A stretch of DNA of 64,000 bases from Antilocapra americana (Eukaryota; Chordata; Mammalia; Artiodactyla; Antilocapridae). Both the position numbers and the translations under genes were made by a program. The stretch spans positions 5,827,376 to 5,891,375 of the forward strand of contig ML664159.1 of assembly GCA_007570785.1 (NCBI GenBank), in the 5' to 3' direction. Under the pieces are notes generated by a model. The model was given only the letters and a program-made list of their open reading frames with translations. It did not search any database and was not told the DNA's origin. Positions 1 through 9,110 of this stretch are shown here, piece after piece. The first letter of the stretch is position 1. Every line of letters starts with the position of its first letter.

Positions 1-139
1 CTTAGCATGTTTGCCTGCATCTGAAAGATGGTAACACTCAAATATTGTTACTGCCCCCTACAGATATATTCAGGCACTGCACCAACAATTGTAAGACCCC
101 TCCCTTTTGTTAGGCTAAGAACTTTGTATATAGGGGCTA
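1..139. other. Unassigned sequence at window start
   Basis: AT-leaning sequence with no open frame of note and no repeat I recognise. It ends at the target site of the first SINE. If the exon at 3531 is real, this would be intronic. Confidence 0.3.
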
Positions 140-155
140 AGATTATGGGAAATCA

Positions 156-478
156 GGGGCTTCCCTTGTGGCTCACTGGTAAAGAAATTGCCTGCCAATT
201 CAGGAGACAGGGGTTCAATCCCTAGTCCAGCAGCCTCGGAGTAACTAAGCCCCTGAGCCATAACTGTTGAGCCTCTGCTCTAGAGCCAGCAAGCCACAAT
301 TACCACAGCCCAGTGCCCTAGAGCCCATGCTCACCAATAAGAGAAGCCACCATGATGAGAAGCCTGCACAGCGCAACTAAAGAGTAACCCCTGCTCCCCA
401 CAACTAGAGAAAAGCACAGGCAGTAACAAAAGACCCAGCACAGCTAATAAATAAATAAAATTATTTTTTTAAAAAAAA
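156..478 (+). mobile_element. CHR-2-type tRNA-derived SINE, nearly full length
   Basis: It starts with a tRNA-like head (GGGCTTCCCTTGTGGCTCACTGG, with a B-box-like GGTTCAATCCC). A tRNA-unrelated body and an A/T-rich tail with AATAAATAAAT follow. It is flanked by a 15-base direct repeat, GATTATGGGAAATCA, at 141-155 and 479-493, which extends to 16 if the preceding A is counted. The perfect TSD points to L1-type endonuclease integration and relatively recent insertion. Family assignment is by recognition of the head and tail. Confidence 0.85.
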
Positions 479-493
479 GATTATGGGAAATCA

Positions 494-1022
494 ATAGTGA
501 GCTATACAAGGACACGCATGACATTACATGAAAAATATGTAAACTCTTTCATCAATTCTGTGACTTGCCAGTGGTAACAGAGGACAGTTTCTCTGTCCCT
601 CGGAGCAGTGCTGGCACTCCTTGGTGCAAAGAAAACATTCAGAGGCCCCTCCCTTTCCTCAGAATGTTCAGCTGTTACTTAAGTCTGCAGTGTACTGTGT
701 TTATACTGCAGATGGTATGATCGTGGGAGACAGGGAGGGCAGAACCAGGGGGTTTAGGGGACAGGAGTCATTTATTTAAAGGAGTTGGAGGAACCCTTGA
801 AACAAGAGCAGGTGGGGAGTAGTTTCTATGTCCATCTCTGGCTGCAGAAATATGATTTTGCTCATGGCGGGGAATCTAAATATACTTCAACTTCCCCAAA
901 GGTGACCATGCCAGAATGTTGCAGTCAGATCCCAGAGGCTGAGAGCGTGGCTACCAGGAAGCCCTGCTCACCTGCTCCCTTTACCTGCCCAGCTCCTACC
1001 ATTCAGGTGTCAGTTCAGGTCC
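494..1022. other. Unassigned sequence
   Basis: No recognisable repeat, splice structure or conserved reading frame. The 96-codon open frame at 785-1075 runs into the MER5-like repeat and has no protein-like composition, so I do not call it a gene. Confidence 0.3.
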
Positions 1023-1224
1023 ATGGTTCTCAATTTCGGTTGCACATTGGAATCAATCACCTGGGGAGCTTTTAAAATGTTGATGCCTGGGTCTCACTCC
1101 CAGAGGTTCTGATTTAACTATTCTGTGAGACAGGGACTTCTGTGCACTATCATTTTTTTTTTTTTAAACTTTCCTGATGACCCCAATACACAGCCTAATT
1201 TGAAAACCATGGGTTTAGGTACTT
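1023..1224. mobile_element. MER5A-like hAT (Charlie) non-autonomous DNA transposon relic
   Basis: GGTTCTCAA near the left end, GAATCA..CACCTGGGGAGCTTTTAAAA, and GATTTAA in the middle are hallmarks of the MER5 family of old mammalian hAT MITEs. The right end has the partly inverted counterpart (TTTGAAAACCATGG). A T-run at 1149-1165 sits in the interior. It is old and diverged, with no transposase. Confidence 0.7.
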
Positions 1225-1351
1225 CTTTGGAGTAGTGCTCCCTGAACCCCAGGACTGACCTAGGACCCTCTTTGTGCTTCTGGCAGCACGGCATTCCTCC
1301 CAAGTGGGACCTGATCATATTGTGTTATATTTGTTTGCTGTCTCTCCCAAC

Positions 1352-1618
1352 CTGGCTGTGTTGTTGTTCAGTTGCTGTGTCATGTCCAGCTCTTTGCAAC
1401 TCCATAGACTGCAGTACACCAGGCTTCCCTGACCTCTGCTGTCTCCCAGAGCTTGCTCAAACTTATGTCCTGTGACTCCGTGATGCCATCCAACCATCTC
1501 ATCCTCTGTCGCCCTCTTGTCCTCCTGCCTTCAGTCTTTCCCAGCATCAGGGTCTTTTCCAATGAGTTGGTTCTTCACATCAGGTGGCCAAAGTATTAGA
1601 TCTTCAGCTTCAGACACA
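1352..1618 (-). mobile_element. BovB LINE 3' end fragment
   Basis: In reverse orientation this is the BovB 3' terminal region. It has the GTTCAGTTGCTGTGTCATGTCC end, GACTCCGTGATGCCATCCAACC, and the stretch around TTTCCCAGCATCAGGGTC. It is 5' truncated and encodes only the extreme C-terminal part of the reverse transcriptase ORF with disruptions. Confidence 0.85.
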
Positions 1619-2520
1619 ATGCTTATTTTCGTTCATTTCAGAGTCCTCAGAGCCTAAGACAGGGGCTGCCACGCACATAGTAAATCCTCAAAAGTGATTG
1701 TTGATATAAAAGAGTTCTTATGGAGCTTGAGTGAAATTAATTCTACTAAAGACTTTCATATAAATAGTTGATGAGAACCTTTTAGTTTTATAAATGAAAC
1801 TCTTTTCCTCCTTTGTTTAAAATTTTAATGAAATTCACTCTTGTATGTATGTCTCAAAAACAACACCCAACTTTCACTATTTTCTGAAGCTACTGCCTAT
1901 CTGTTCTTTCCTTGTCTCTCAGAAAACCTCATGTTATAGGTGTGCACACACACTCACACAAAGAGATACATATTTAAAGCTGCTATAAGAACCATAATTT
2001 AATTAGCTACATGGAATCTTAGCCACTGGGTTATCAAAATACCAGTGAGGTATTTTGTTTGAGTGAGGCCCATGAGTTACTTTATGAAAATAATCAAGAT
2101 TCTTTTACACACATAAAAAAGATGATCTGCTAAAAGGCATGATTTTTCTTGCGGATACAGTCTTGTTATCTTTTTTGTTATGTATTGTTATCTTTTTTCC
2201 TGAGTTTCTTTAGTGTTCAGTGAATATCAGAATATTATTTGTGGGCTGCTGCATGTGGCAAGGACACTACTGTCACTTCACTTTTCTGAAAATATCTGTG
2301 GTTTGTCTTCCCTGTGCCATAGATGTGAGACATTCTGCATCATTAATACCACTGAGTTACACCTGATTTCATTGACTACCCAAGTCAAGGCAGTACACAG
2401 AAATTGCCCCCGAACCTTTGATTACAGCTGGAAACCACAGCATTAGATAACTTTTCTCTTGCCCAATTTATAATTTCCTAAGATCCTCCTTCAAAACATT
2501 TGTTTCTTGCAGCCTTCAGA
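1619..2520. other. Unassigned AT-rich sequence
   Basis: Mostly AT-rich with a short CA run near 1949-1962. A decayed L2/MIR-like motif (CACGCACATAGTAAATCCTCAA) lies near 1670-1695. No gene-like structure was seen. Confidence 0.3.
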
Positions 2521-2564
2521 GCCTACCACTCTCCCAGAAGACGTTTGATTAGTGCCCATTTGAG

Positions 2565-2572
2565 TGACGTCA
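2565..2572. promoter_or_regulatory. Full palindromic CRE motif (TGACGTCA)
   Basis: The eight-base CREB/ATF palindrome is present exactly. NF1/CCAAT-like elements (ATTGGCCAGCTGC, GGTTGGCCAGCC) follow at about 2598-2623, then three TGATGAGTAA repeats. Full CREs are uncommon outside CpG islands because the central CpG decays. The motif is seen directly; regulatory function is only inferred. Confidence 0.3.
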
Positions 2573-2638
2573 GCAACATGGCCATTCCCCTCTCTCTATT
2601 GGCCAGCTGCTGGGTTGGCCAGCCTTTGGGCTCACAGG

Positions 2639-2682
2639 CTTGATGAGTAAGACTTGATGAGTAAGAACTTGATGAGTAAGAA
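2639..2682. repeat. Three-copy 14-15-bp tandem repeat
   Basis: CTTGATGAGTAAGA(A) occurs three times in direct succession at 2639-2652, 2653-2667 and 2668-2682. Each unit carries TGATGAGTAA, which resembles an AP-1/ATF half-site arrangement. Confidence 0.85.
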
Positions 2683-2989
2683 GGCTTACCCAGCCCTGTC
2701 CCCACCCTCACTGACCCAATCATGCCCTTAGGACTAATTGAGGGAAGCAAGAGTATCAGATATGGGAAATCTTTACATCCACCAAAGCCTATCATTTGTT
2801 CTAATGACATTACTACCCTTTGTAAGAATGATACTGGATTACTGTATTATTAACAGGAGCCTTGTTAATACTTAAATTTGCATCTTTGTGCATATTTAGA
2901 TAAAGTAGTCATGCAGTTAACTTTCTGTCACAATAGCTTTTTCTGACTTTTTTGCTTAGGACTTATTTTCTGTCTGCTGTCTCCTCATT

Positions 2990-3140
2990 TGTTGTCCATT
3001 CCTTTCTTGTCTCTTTCCATTGAAATATCTGCCCCATAAGAACAAAGAGTTCATTGTCTGCTCACCACCAAATCCCCATCACCAGAAGCAGTGTGCCTGG
3101 CACAGAGAAGGCCATATGAAACATTTGCTGAATAAATTAT
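2990..3140 (-). mobile_element. L2 LINE relic
   Basis: The pattern is AACAAAGAGTTCATTGTCTG, then ACCACCAAATCCCCATCACC, then TGCCTGGCACAGAGAAGG, ending in GCTGAATAAAT. It is the common reverse-strand appearance of old L2 3' ends. It is strongly diverged, so the boundaries are approximate. Confidence 0.55.
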
Positions 3141-3235
3141 CCTAGTTAATTTTCCCTGGCAGTCTAGGGAATTCATTGCTGAGGGCACAGCTTCAGACCC
3201 TGGTTGGACAACTAAGATCCCTCACCATCCATAGT

Positions 3236-3345
3236 TAGGGACTTCCCTGGTGGTCCAGTGGTTAAGACCATGCTCCCAATGCAGGGGGGCCCTGGGTTCA
3301 ATTCCTGGTCAGATCCTGCATGCCTGGCAGCTTGGCCATGAAAAA
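3236..3345 (+). mobile_element. CHR-type tRNA-derived SINE
   Basis: GGGACTTCCCTGGTGGTCCAGTGG head, GGGTTCAATTCCTGGTCAG B-box region, and a short body ending TTGGCCATGAAAAAAAA. It lies inside the presumed last intron of the candidate gene ending at about 4165. Confidence 0.8.
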
Positions 3346-3530
3346 AAATCAAAAGAAGGCACATTCATTTTGATTAAGTACTATTTCTTTTTCTTTTTTT
3401 CTCTTTTTTTGAATTAAGTACTGTTTCTTGATTGCCTTGATTTAACTATGGAGGGTGTTTTAGCTGCTGATGGAAAAGTAGTTTGGATCTTCCTTCTCAG
3501 CACTAAATAATTGTGTTATTCATTCCACAG

Positions 3531-4165
3531 ACATGCCGAGAGTCAACAGAAGCACCTGGCCGAGAAAATGCCTGCAAAGTGAAAAGAAGCCATCCAACCA
3601 GAGGACAAGCTAGACTTTCTTTTGCTTCTGTGGTTGTAAAAATGCTGTTGCTAAAGGTGGCACAGAAACAAATATCAGTGTTAGTCATTGATAATGTCTG
3701 AAGCTTAACGTCCAGTGATTGGCCTTTGCTTCTTAATTTATTTTAATTTTTTTACTGTGCCATTCAATATCAGGCATTTTAATAAAATATTGTTACAAAA
3801 AAATGTATAGTACTTACACCACCACAAGTCATGGTTAATCAAAGAGGTAGTTTTAACTTTATTTTTATTTGTTTAGAGATTATGAGTTGGAGCAGTATTT
3901 TTACCATTGACTGCTGTCATTCTTCACTGTAGTTTTAAAGAAGAACTGTAAATGACGGTGCTATCCAAGTCAAAAAATACATGCCTGCCTCGTAGTGAAG
4001 TTGTAGCTCTCCGTAATATGTATATTTTAATCAGTTTTCAACATTTTGTGAATGTTGACTACCTGAAGTTCATTTTTAGATGTGCTATTAACATTCTGTT
4101 GGATTCAGAGGGTTCCTTAAAAGTTTTATGTATAAATATGTAAAATAAAGATTAAAACTTTGTTT
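3531..4165 (+). CDS. Candidate 3'-terminal exon with 3' UTR of an unidentified gene
   Basis: What is seen: a pyrimidine-rich acceptor (TGTGTTATTCATTCCACAG, AG at 3529-3530) precedes a frame in phase 2. From 3532 it reads His-Ala-Glu-Ser-Gln-Gln-Lys-His-Leu-Ala-Glu-Lys-Met-Pro-Ala-Lys and stops at TGA 3580-3582. Codon choice and the charged composition look like a genuine C-terminus. A second frame is open from the acceptor to 3701 with a less protein-like composition. Downstream is AT-rich, repeat-free sequence with AATAAA at 3781-3786 and 4144-4149, fitting two alternative poly(A) sites with the distal end near 4165. What is inferred: a last coding exon plus 3' UTR. No other exon of the gene is visible, and I do not recognise the protein. 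It could instead be a non-coding terminal exon. Confidence 0.45.
3781..3786 (+). terminator. Proximal polyadenylation signal AATAAA
   Basis: Canonical hexamer about 200 bases after the candidate stop codon. It would give a short 3' UTR isoform if the exon at 3531 is real. Confidence 0.4.
4144..4149 (+). terminator. Distal polyadenylation signal AATAAA
   Basis: Canonical hexamer followed about 20 bases later by a T-rich stretch (ACTTTGTTTCATAGG), as expected of a cleavage and polyadenylation site. It probably marks the end of the candidate transcript. Confidence 0.45.
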
Positions 4166-4342
4166 CATAGGATATGTCTTTTTGCTCACTAGCAAGCCCT
4201 ACATTGGCTATATATGTCTGTCTTCTTCACTCTTCCACAACTGAAATTCCCCACTGGGATGCCTTTATCAGTGAAAAACAAAGGGCTCCAGAGAACAAGC
4301 AATGCAGGGAATTGCCAAGACAATTGTGGAGCGTTGGGAGCC

Positions 4343-4414
<72 letters not shown>
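4343..4414. repeat. Compound microsatellite (TG)n(AG)n(TG)n
   Basis: About 7 TG, about 13 AG and about 16 TG dinucleotides in series. The long open frames across it on both strands are artefacts of the dinucleotide repeat. Likely length-polymorphic. Confidence 0.97.
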
Positions 4415-4415
<1 letters not shown>

Positions 4416-4491
4416 TCCAAAGAAGGCAATATCAGCAACATCAGAGCCAGCATGTTTGTTCCTGCTTAAAGTTATCAGTTGTAATTTCAAC

Positions 4492-4705
4492 ACTTGTGGC
4501 TCACTGGTAAAGAACCTGCCTGCCAGTTCAGGAGACATAGGAGATGTGAGTTTGATCCCTGAGTCAGGACGATCCCCTGGAGGAGGAAATGGCAATCCAC
4601 TCCAGTATTCTTGCCTGGAGAATCCCATGGACAGAGGAGCCTCGTGGGCTGCAGTTCATGGGAAAGAATCAGACACCGCTGAAGCAACTAACACACACAC
4701 GATTT
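4492..4705 (+). mobile_element. Bov-tA SINE
   Basis: A tRNA-Glu-like head (TGGCTCACTGGTAAAGAACC) is joined to the BovB-derived body (CCACTCCAGTATTCTTGCCTGG, GACAGAGGAGCC, AGAATCAGACACCGC). It ends in an ACACACAC tail. It is slightly diverged and its first head bases are missing. Confidence 0.9.
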
Positions 4706-4905
4706 AATAGCTGCTGGACTTGTCAGAGCCAATGACTGCATCCAAACCACATTTACGAATTTGCCACATGGACAAATGACACTTGCATTTACACTTTTCC
4801 CAAGGCTAGTTGGTGCCATTTTTCACATTTCGATCACTTCTTTTGGTCATGTGAAGAAAAATGCCAAGTCTAACGCAATTACAGATTATTCCTCAGTAGG
4901 CAGAG

Positions 4906-5096
4906 AATTTCAGTGGCTCAGACAGTAAAGAATCTGCCTGCAATGCAGGAGACCCAGGTTCGATCCCTCGGTTGGAGGAGGAAATGGCTACCCGCTCCAG
5001 TATTCTTGCCTGGAGAATTTTATGGCCAGAGGAGCCTGGCGGGCTACAGTCCATAGGGTCACAAAGAGTCAGACACAGCTAAGCAACTAACACACT
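4906..5096 (+). mobile_element. Bov-tA SINE
   Basis: Head TTTCAGTGGCTCAGACAGTAAAG and a B-box region with GGTTCGATCCC. The BovA body (CTCCAGTATTCTTGCCTGG) ends AGTCAGACACAGCTAAGCAACTAACAC. Confidence 0.9.
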
Positions 5097-5639
5097 TCAG
5101 AAAATCAATGTCATCAGCGAATGTCCACATACGTATTAGAGAACCATCAACTAGAGCAGAGATGAGCAGTCAGCATTCTAGAACCACCCACAGACCACCT
5201 GTTTTCACTATAAGGTCCATGATATAATCCAAAGAGAGAAGATTAATCCACTGTTTTCATTTTCCTTTTTTAAAAATATCCCGATAGGTATTAAGTAATT
5301 CAGAGTTGCCAGGTTTCAGAGCCTTCTTCTTTATTAAAATAGGCCATCTGACATGGAAACACTCATTTCTTTATGGGCCTCAATCAGATTATTTTCATTT
5401 GGAATAGAAAAATAATGCAGCCCATAATTATATTTGGTTTTTGAGAGTTGACTGTTGAGTGGAGCAGGGTGCTCACCACTGGGCTGGCGTGTGGAGCCCT
5501 GAGTCCTCCCTCCGCCAAGGGGGTCATGCACTGGCTCTCAGTGCTCCCCAGAGGTGACCCCAGCCCTGAAAATCCAAGCCTAGCTGCTAGAGCTTTGCTG
5601 CTGCAGTTGGGTGAGGATAGTAGTCACTGAGCCAGGGCT

Positions 5640-5806
5640 CCTCATCTTCAGCAGCACAGTGGAGTCACTTGGGAAACTTCAGAAACCATGGGCACCTTCA
5701 TCCCACCTCCATGGACACTGATTTAATTGGTCCAGGATGTGGTGTGGGCATCAGGATTTATTCAAGTTCCCTTTGTGACACTAATGTTAAGAATCATGGC
5801 TTTGAA
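5640..5806. mobile_element. MER5A-like hAT MITE relic
   Basis: GGCTCCTCATCTTCAGCAGCA at the left, GATTTAATTGGTCC in the centre and AAGAATCATGG at the right match the layout of MER5A, though diverged. Non-coding. Confidence 0.55.
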
Positions 5807-6207
5807 CTTCCTTCTTTTTTAGCTTTTCTTAAATCATCTTTAGTATCTATTAAAGTCTATCCCTATTAACTTGGAACTCTGGGGGAAAGCCAACCAAGGA
5901 TGAGTGCCGCAAAAACTCCTGAGCCCAAGTGAGAGAGGTGCAGTGACCGAAACCTCCTCCAGTGACATCTGCAACCTGAAATCCTGACACTAAAACTTGG
6001 CCCACCAAGAAAGACGATCTTCGTTCCTTGTCAGAATTGCCCTTTCCAATAAAAATTTAGAAGTGAGCTTTCTTTGTCTTAAGCAATGCAGTCTCTCTGG
6101 CTTGAAATATGTTCTGAAGAAATTCAGGACCTCGAAACCCTTCAGTTGTTTGAAGCCCATAATTATAACAGAAGAGCCCCTTACTCGAGAAGAAAGAGGG
6201 ATTTGCC
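5807..6207. other. Unassigned sequence
   Basis: Open frames of 83-107 codons here run into the adjoining SINE and show no recognisable domain. No repeat family was identified for this interval. Confidence 0.3.
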
Positions 6208-6335
6208 TGGTGGTCCAGTGGCTTAAACTCTGTGCTCCCAATGCAGGGGGCCCAGGTTCAATCCCTGGTCAGAGAACTAGATCTCAAATGCTGCAACTAG
6301 AACCTGGCACAGCCAAATAAGTAAATTTTTTTTAA
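6208..6335 (+). mobile_element. CHR-type SINE
   Basis: Head GCCTGGTGGTCCAGTGGC, then CCCAATGCAGGGGGCCCAGG and GGTTCAATCCCTGGTCAG. The body CTGGCACAGCCAAATAAGTAA is followed by a T/A tail. A diverged copy. Confidence 0.85.
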
Positions 6336-6699
6336 AAAGTAGGAAGTGAGATTACACTCACAGGGGCCCTTCAAAATATATCTGGGGGCAAAGCCAGCTG
6401 AAAGTAGAGCAGTTCCACCTACTTCTCAAAGACCCTCAAAGGAAATTGTTCCAGTGTCCCTGTCACACTTCCCTACCCCTGTCACCAGGTGACTCACCTC
6501 CAAGAAGATTCTTTCAAAATTTAGTCTTTCCAGTCCCTTTGCTTTTTCAGCAAGGACTGGAATTATTCCCAAAAGGATTCTTATCTGCTCTAGGTTATCC
6601 CTCCATGCATTAGCTAGGACCCTCACTAGTTTACCTGGCTTAGGTTGATGCTAGAATTCCTTACCTAAAAAATTGGGCTGCCTCTCCTCCCAGTTTTAA

Positions 6700-7168
6700 G
6701 AGAAAGAGGTATAAGCAAGAATGCATGGGTTCTGGGGCCAGAGGGACTGGCCACAAGGCTGATTCCACTGTCTTCCCAATGATTAGACCTTAAGCAAGTC
6801 ACCAAAGCTCTATGTTATCTTAGTTTACCTCCTGCACATAGGATCTCTTGGGGTTATTCTAAAGATTGAATAAAATAGTCTCCATAAACTAACTGGTACC
6901 CAGTTTGTGTGCGCTTTGTCACTCAGTTGTGTCTGACTCGTTGCAACCTCATGGACTGCAGCCCGAGAGGCTCCTCTGTCCGTGGGATTCTCCAGGCAAG
7001 AACACCAGAGTTGGTTACCATTTCCTTCTCCAAGGGACTCTCCCAACCCAGGGATCGAATCTTCACCTCCTGGGCCTCCTGCATTGGCAGGAGGACTCTT
7101 TCTCACTGAGCCACCCGGGAAGCCCCTGGCACACAGTAGATACCCAATAATTATTGAAAGGAGAAGTA
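6700..7168 (+). mobile_element. MIR SINE interrupted by a Bov-tA
   Basis: The left part shows GGGTTCTGGGGCCAGAGGGAC, then CTTAAGCAAGTCACC, TTAGTTTACCTCC and AAAGATTGAATAAAAT, the order of a MIR. The right part (CTGGCACACAGTAGATACCCAATAA) continues the MIR 3' end after an inserted SINE at 6906-7125. MIRs are ancient (Mesozoic), so the order of events is clear. Confidence 0.7.
6906..7125 (-). mobile_element. Bov-tA SINE nested in MIR
   Basis: Complete reverse-orientation copy. The BovA body comes first (TCACTCAGTTGTGTCTGACTC), and the tRNA head ends it (GAGCCACCCGGGAAGCCC). Imperfect 12-base flanking repeats, CTGGTACCCAGT (6894-6905) and CTGGCACACAGT (7126-7137), fit a TSD within MIR sequence. 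Confidence 0.9.
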
Positions 7169-7267
7169 AATGATCACGATCTGGGTTTAGGAGGCATTCT
7201 GTATTTTACCAGTTTTGAGATTTAACACATCTTTGTAGGCTTTTTTTTCTTGTTTATTAATTATTCA

Positions 7268-8400
7268 TTTCCTTTTCTCCTTTGCTTTTCGATTCTTTTC
7301 TTTTCACAGCTATTTGTAAGCCCTCCTCAGACAGCCATTTTGCTTTTTCCAATTTTTTTTCCATGGGGATGCTCTTAATCCCTGTCTCCTGTACCATATC
7401 ATGAACCTCCGTCCATAGTTCAGTAGGAACTCTATCTATCAAATCTAGACCCTTAGATCTATTTCTCACTTCCACTGTATAATCATAAGGGATTTGATTT
7501 AGATCATACCTGAATGGTCTAGTGGTTTTCCCTACTTTCTTCAATTTAAGTCTGAATTTGGCAGAAGCACAAGCTGGAATCAAGATTGCTGGGAGAAATA
7601 TCAATAACCTCAGATATGCAGATGACATCACCCTTATGGCAGAAAGTGAAGAGGAACTAAAAAGCCTCATGATGAAAGTGAAAGAGGTGAGTGAAAAAGT
7701 TGGCTTAAAACTCAACGTTCAGAAAACTAAGATCATGGCATCTGGTCCTATCACTTCACGGGAAATAGATGGGGAAACAGTGGAAACAGTGAGAGACTTT
7801 GTTTTTTGGGGCTCCAAAATCACTGCAGATGGTGATTGCAGCCATGAAATTAAAAGACACTCCTTGAAAGGAAAGTTATGACCAACAGAGATAGCATATT
7901 AAAAATTAGAGGCATTATTTTGCCAACAAAGGTCCGTCTAGTCAAGGCTACCGTTTTTCCAATAGTCATGTATGGATGTGAGAGTTGGACTGTGAAGAAA
8001 GCTGAGTGCTTTCTCACAGTTCAAAGAATTGATGCTTTTGAACTGTGGTGTTGGAGAAGACTCTTGAGAGCCCCTTGGACTGCAAGAAGACCAAGCAGTC
8101 CATCCTAAAGATCAGTCCTGGGTGTTCACTGGAAGGACTGATGTTGAAGCTGAAACTCCAATACTTTGGCCACTTCATGTGAAGAGTTGACTCACTGGAA
8201 AAGACCTTGATGCTGGGAAGGACTGGGGGCAGGAGAAAGGGACAACAGAGGATGAGATGACTGGATGGCATCACCGACTCTATGGACATGGGTTTGGGTA
8301 AACTCTGGGAGTTGGTGATGGACAGGGAGGCCTGGCGTGCTACAATTCATGGGGTCGCTAAGAGTCAGACATGACTGAGCAACTGAACTGAACTGAACTT
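7268..8400 (+). mobile_element. BovB LINE with 5' inversion
   Basis: Two BovB pieces are joined head to head. The first, 7268-7562, is on the minus strand and comes from the region between endonuclease and reverse transcriptase (its complement matches 46200-46500 of the longer copy here). From 7563 the + strand carries the C-terminal reverse transcriptase region, with the catalytic box Tyr-Ala-Asp-Asp near 7615-7626. It continues to the 3' end with a run of ACTGA repeats at about 8380-8398. Several frame breaks make it non-functional. The arrangement is typical of twin-priming during target-primed reverse transcription. Confidence 0.85.
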
Positions 8401-8889
8401 AATAATAATAATAACTTTTGTAAATTACCCATTTACAAAACAGACACTTAAAGAAAAAATTTGCTTCAATCTTCCAGCACCCCGTCCATCCTCCAAATAT
8501 TGATGTTACAACTCCAAATGTATTCTTACACAACTTTCTCAAGACTTGTACAAACGGATGCACACATTTTGGTTTTGTTTTGATTTGTTATACAAAAGTG
8601 AAGTCACATACAGCCCAGTGCTTTGCAACCTGCTTTATCCTTGGACACCCTTCCAAATCTGTACATACAGATCTAAGCTACTTTTAGAAGCTGTATAGTA
8701 TGCCCAGTAGGATGGAATATACTTTACTAGTCATTCCCTTTAATGATGGACATTAAGGATCTTTCCAGATCTCCGCTAAAAACAGTGATGCAATAAATAT
8801 GCTTGTAGTTACATCTCCTGGGCTTTAGTTCTGTGATTACCTCCTTTTTTCTTTAACTATTACTTGGTGTTTTGTTTAGATACTTCATA
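8401..8889. other. Old repeat-like AT-rich sequence, family unresolved
   Basis: Phrases such as AATGATGGACATTAAGGATC, AGATCTCCGCTAAAAACAGTG and GCAATAAATATGCTTGTAG resemble the 3' ends of old L1-type LINEs, but I cannot name the family. No gene is seen. Confidence 0.3.
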
Positions 8890-9110
8890 GTGTGTGCTGT
8901 CTGCTCACTCAATCATGTCCTGCTCTTGCGACCCCATGGACTGTAGCCTGCCAGGCTCCTCTATCCATAGAGTTTTCCAGGCCAGAATACTGGAGTGGGT
9001 CACCATGCCCTCCTCCAGGGGATCTTCCTGACCCAGGGATCAAATCCGGGTGTCTTTACATCTCCTGCATTGGGAGGCAGGTTCTTCACCACTGAGCCAC
9101 CTGGGAAGCC
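8890..9110 (-). mobile_element. Bov-tA SINE
   Basis: Reverse copy from TGTGTGCTGTCTGCTCACTC through the BovA body to the head complement GAGCCACCTGGGAAGCCC. A weak flanking match (TTTAGATAC / TTTAGAATAC) may be the remains of a TSD. Confidence 0.9.

Noticed and set aside
4174..4707. 177-codon open frame and reverse frames across the TG/AG microsatellite
   Set aside because: They are long only because dinucleotide repeats lack stops and because they run into a Bov-tA.
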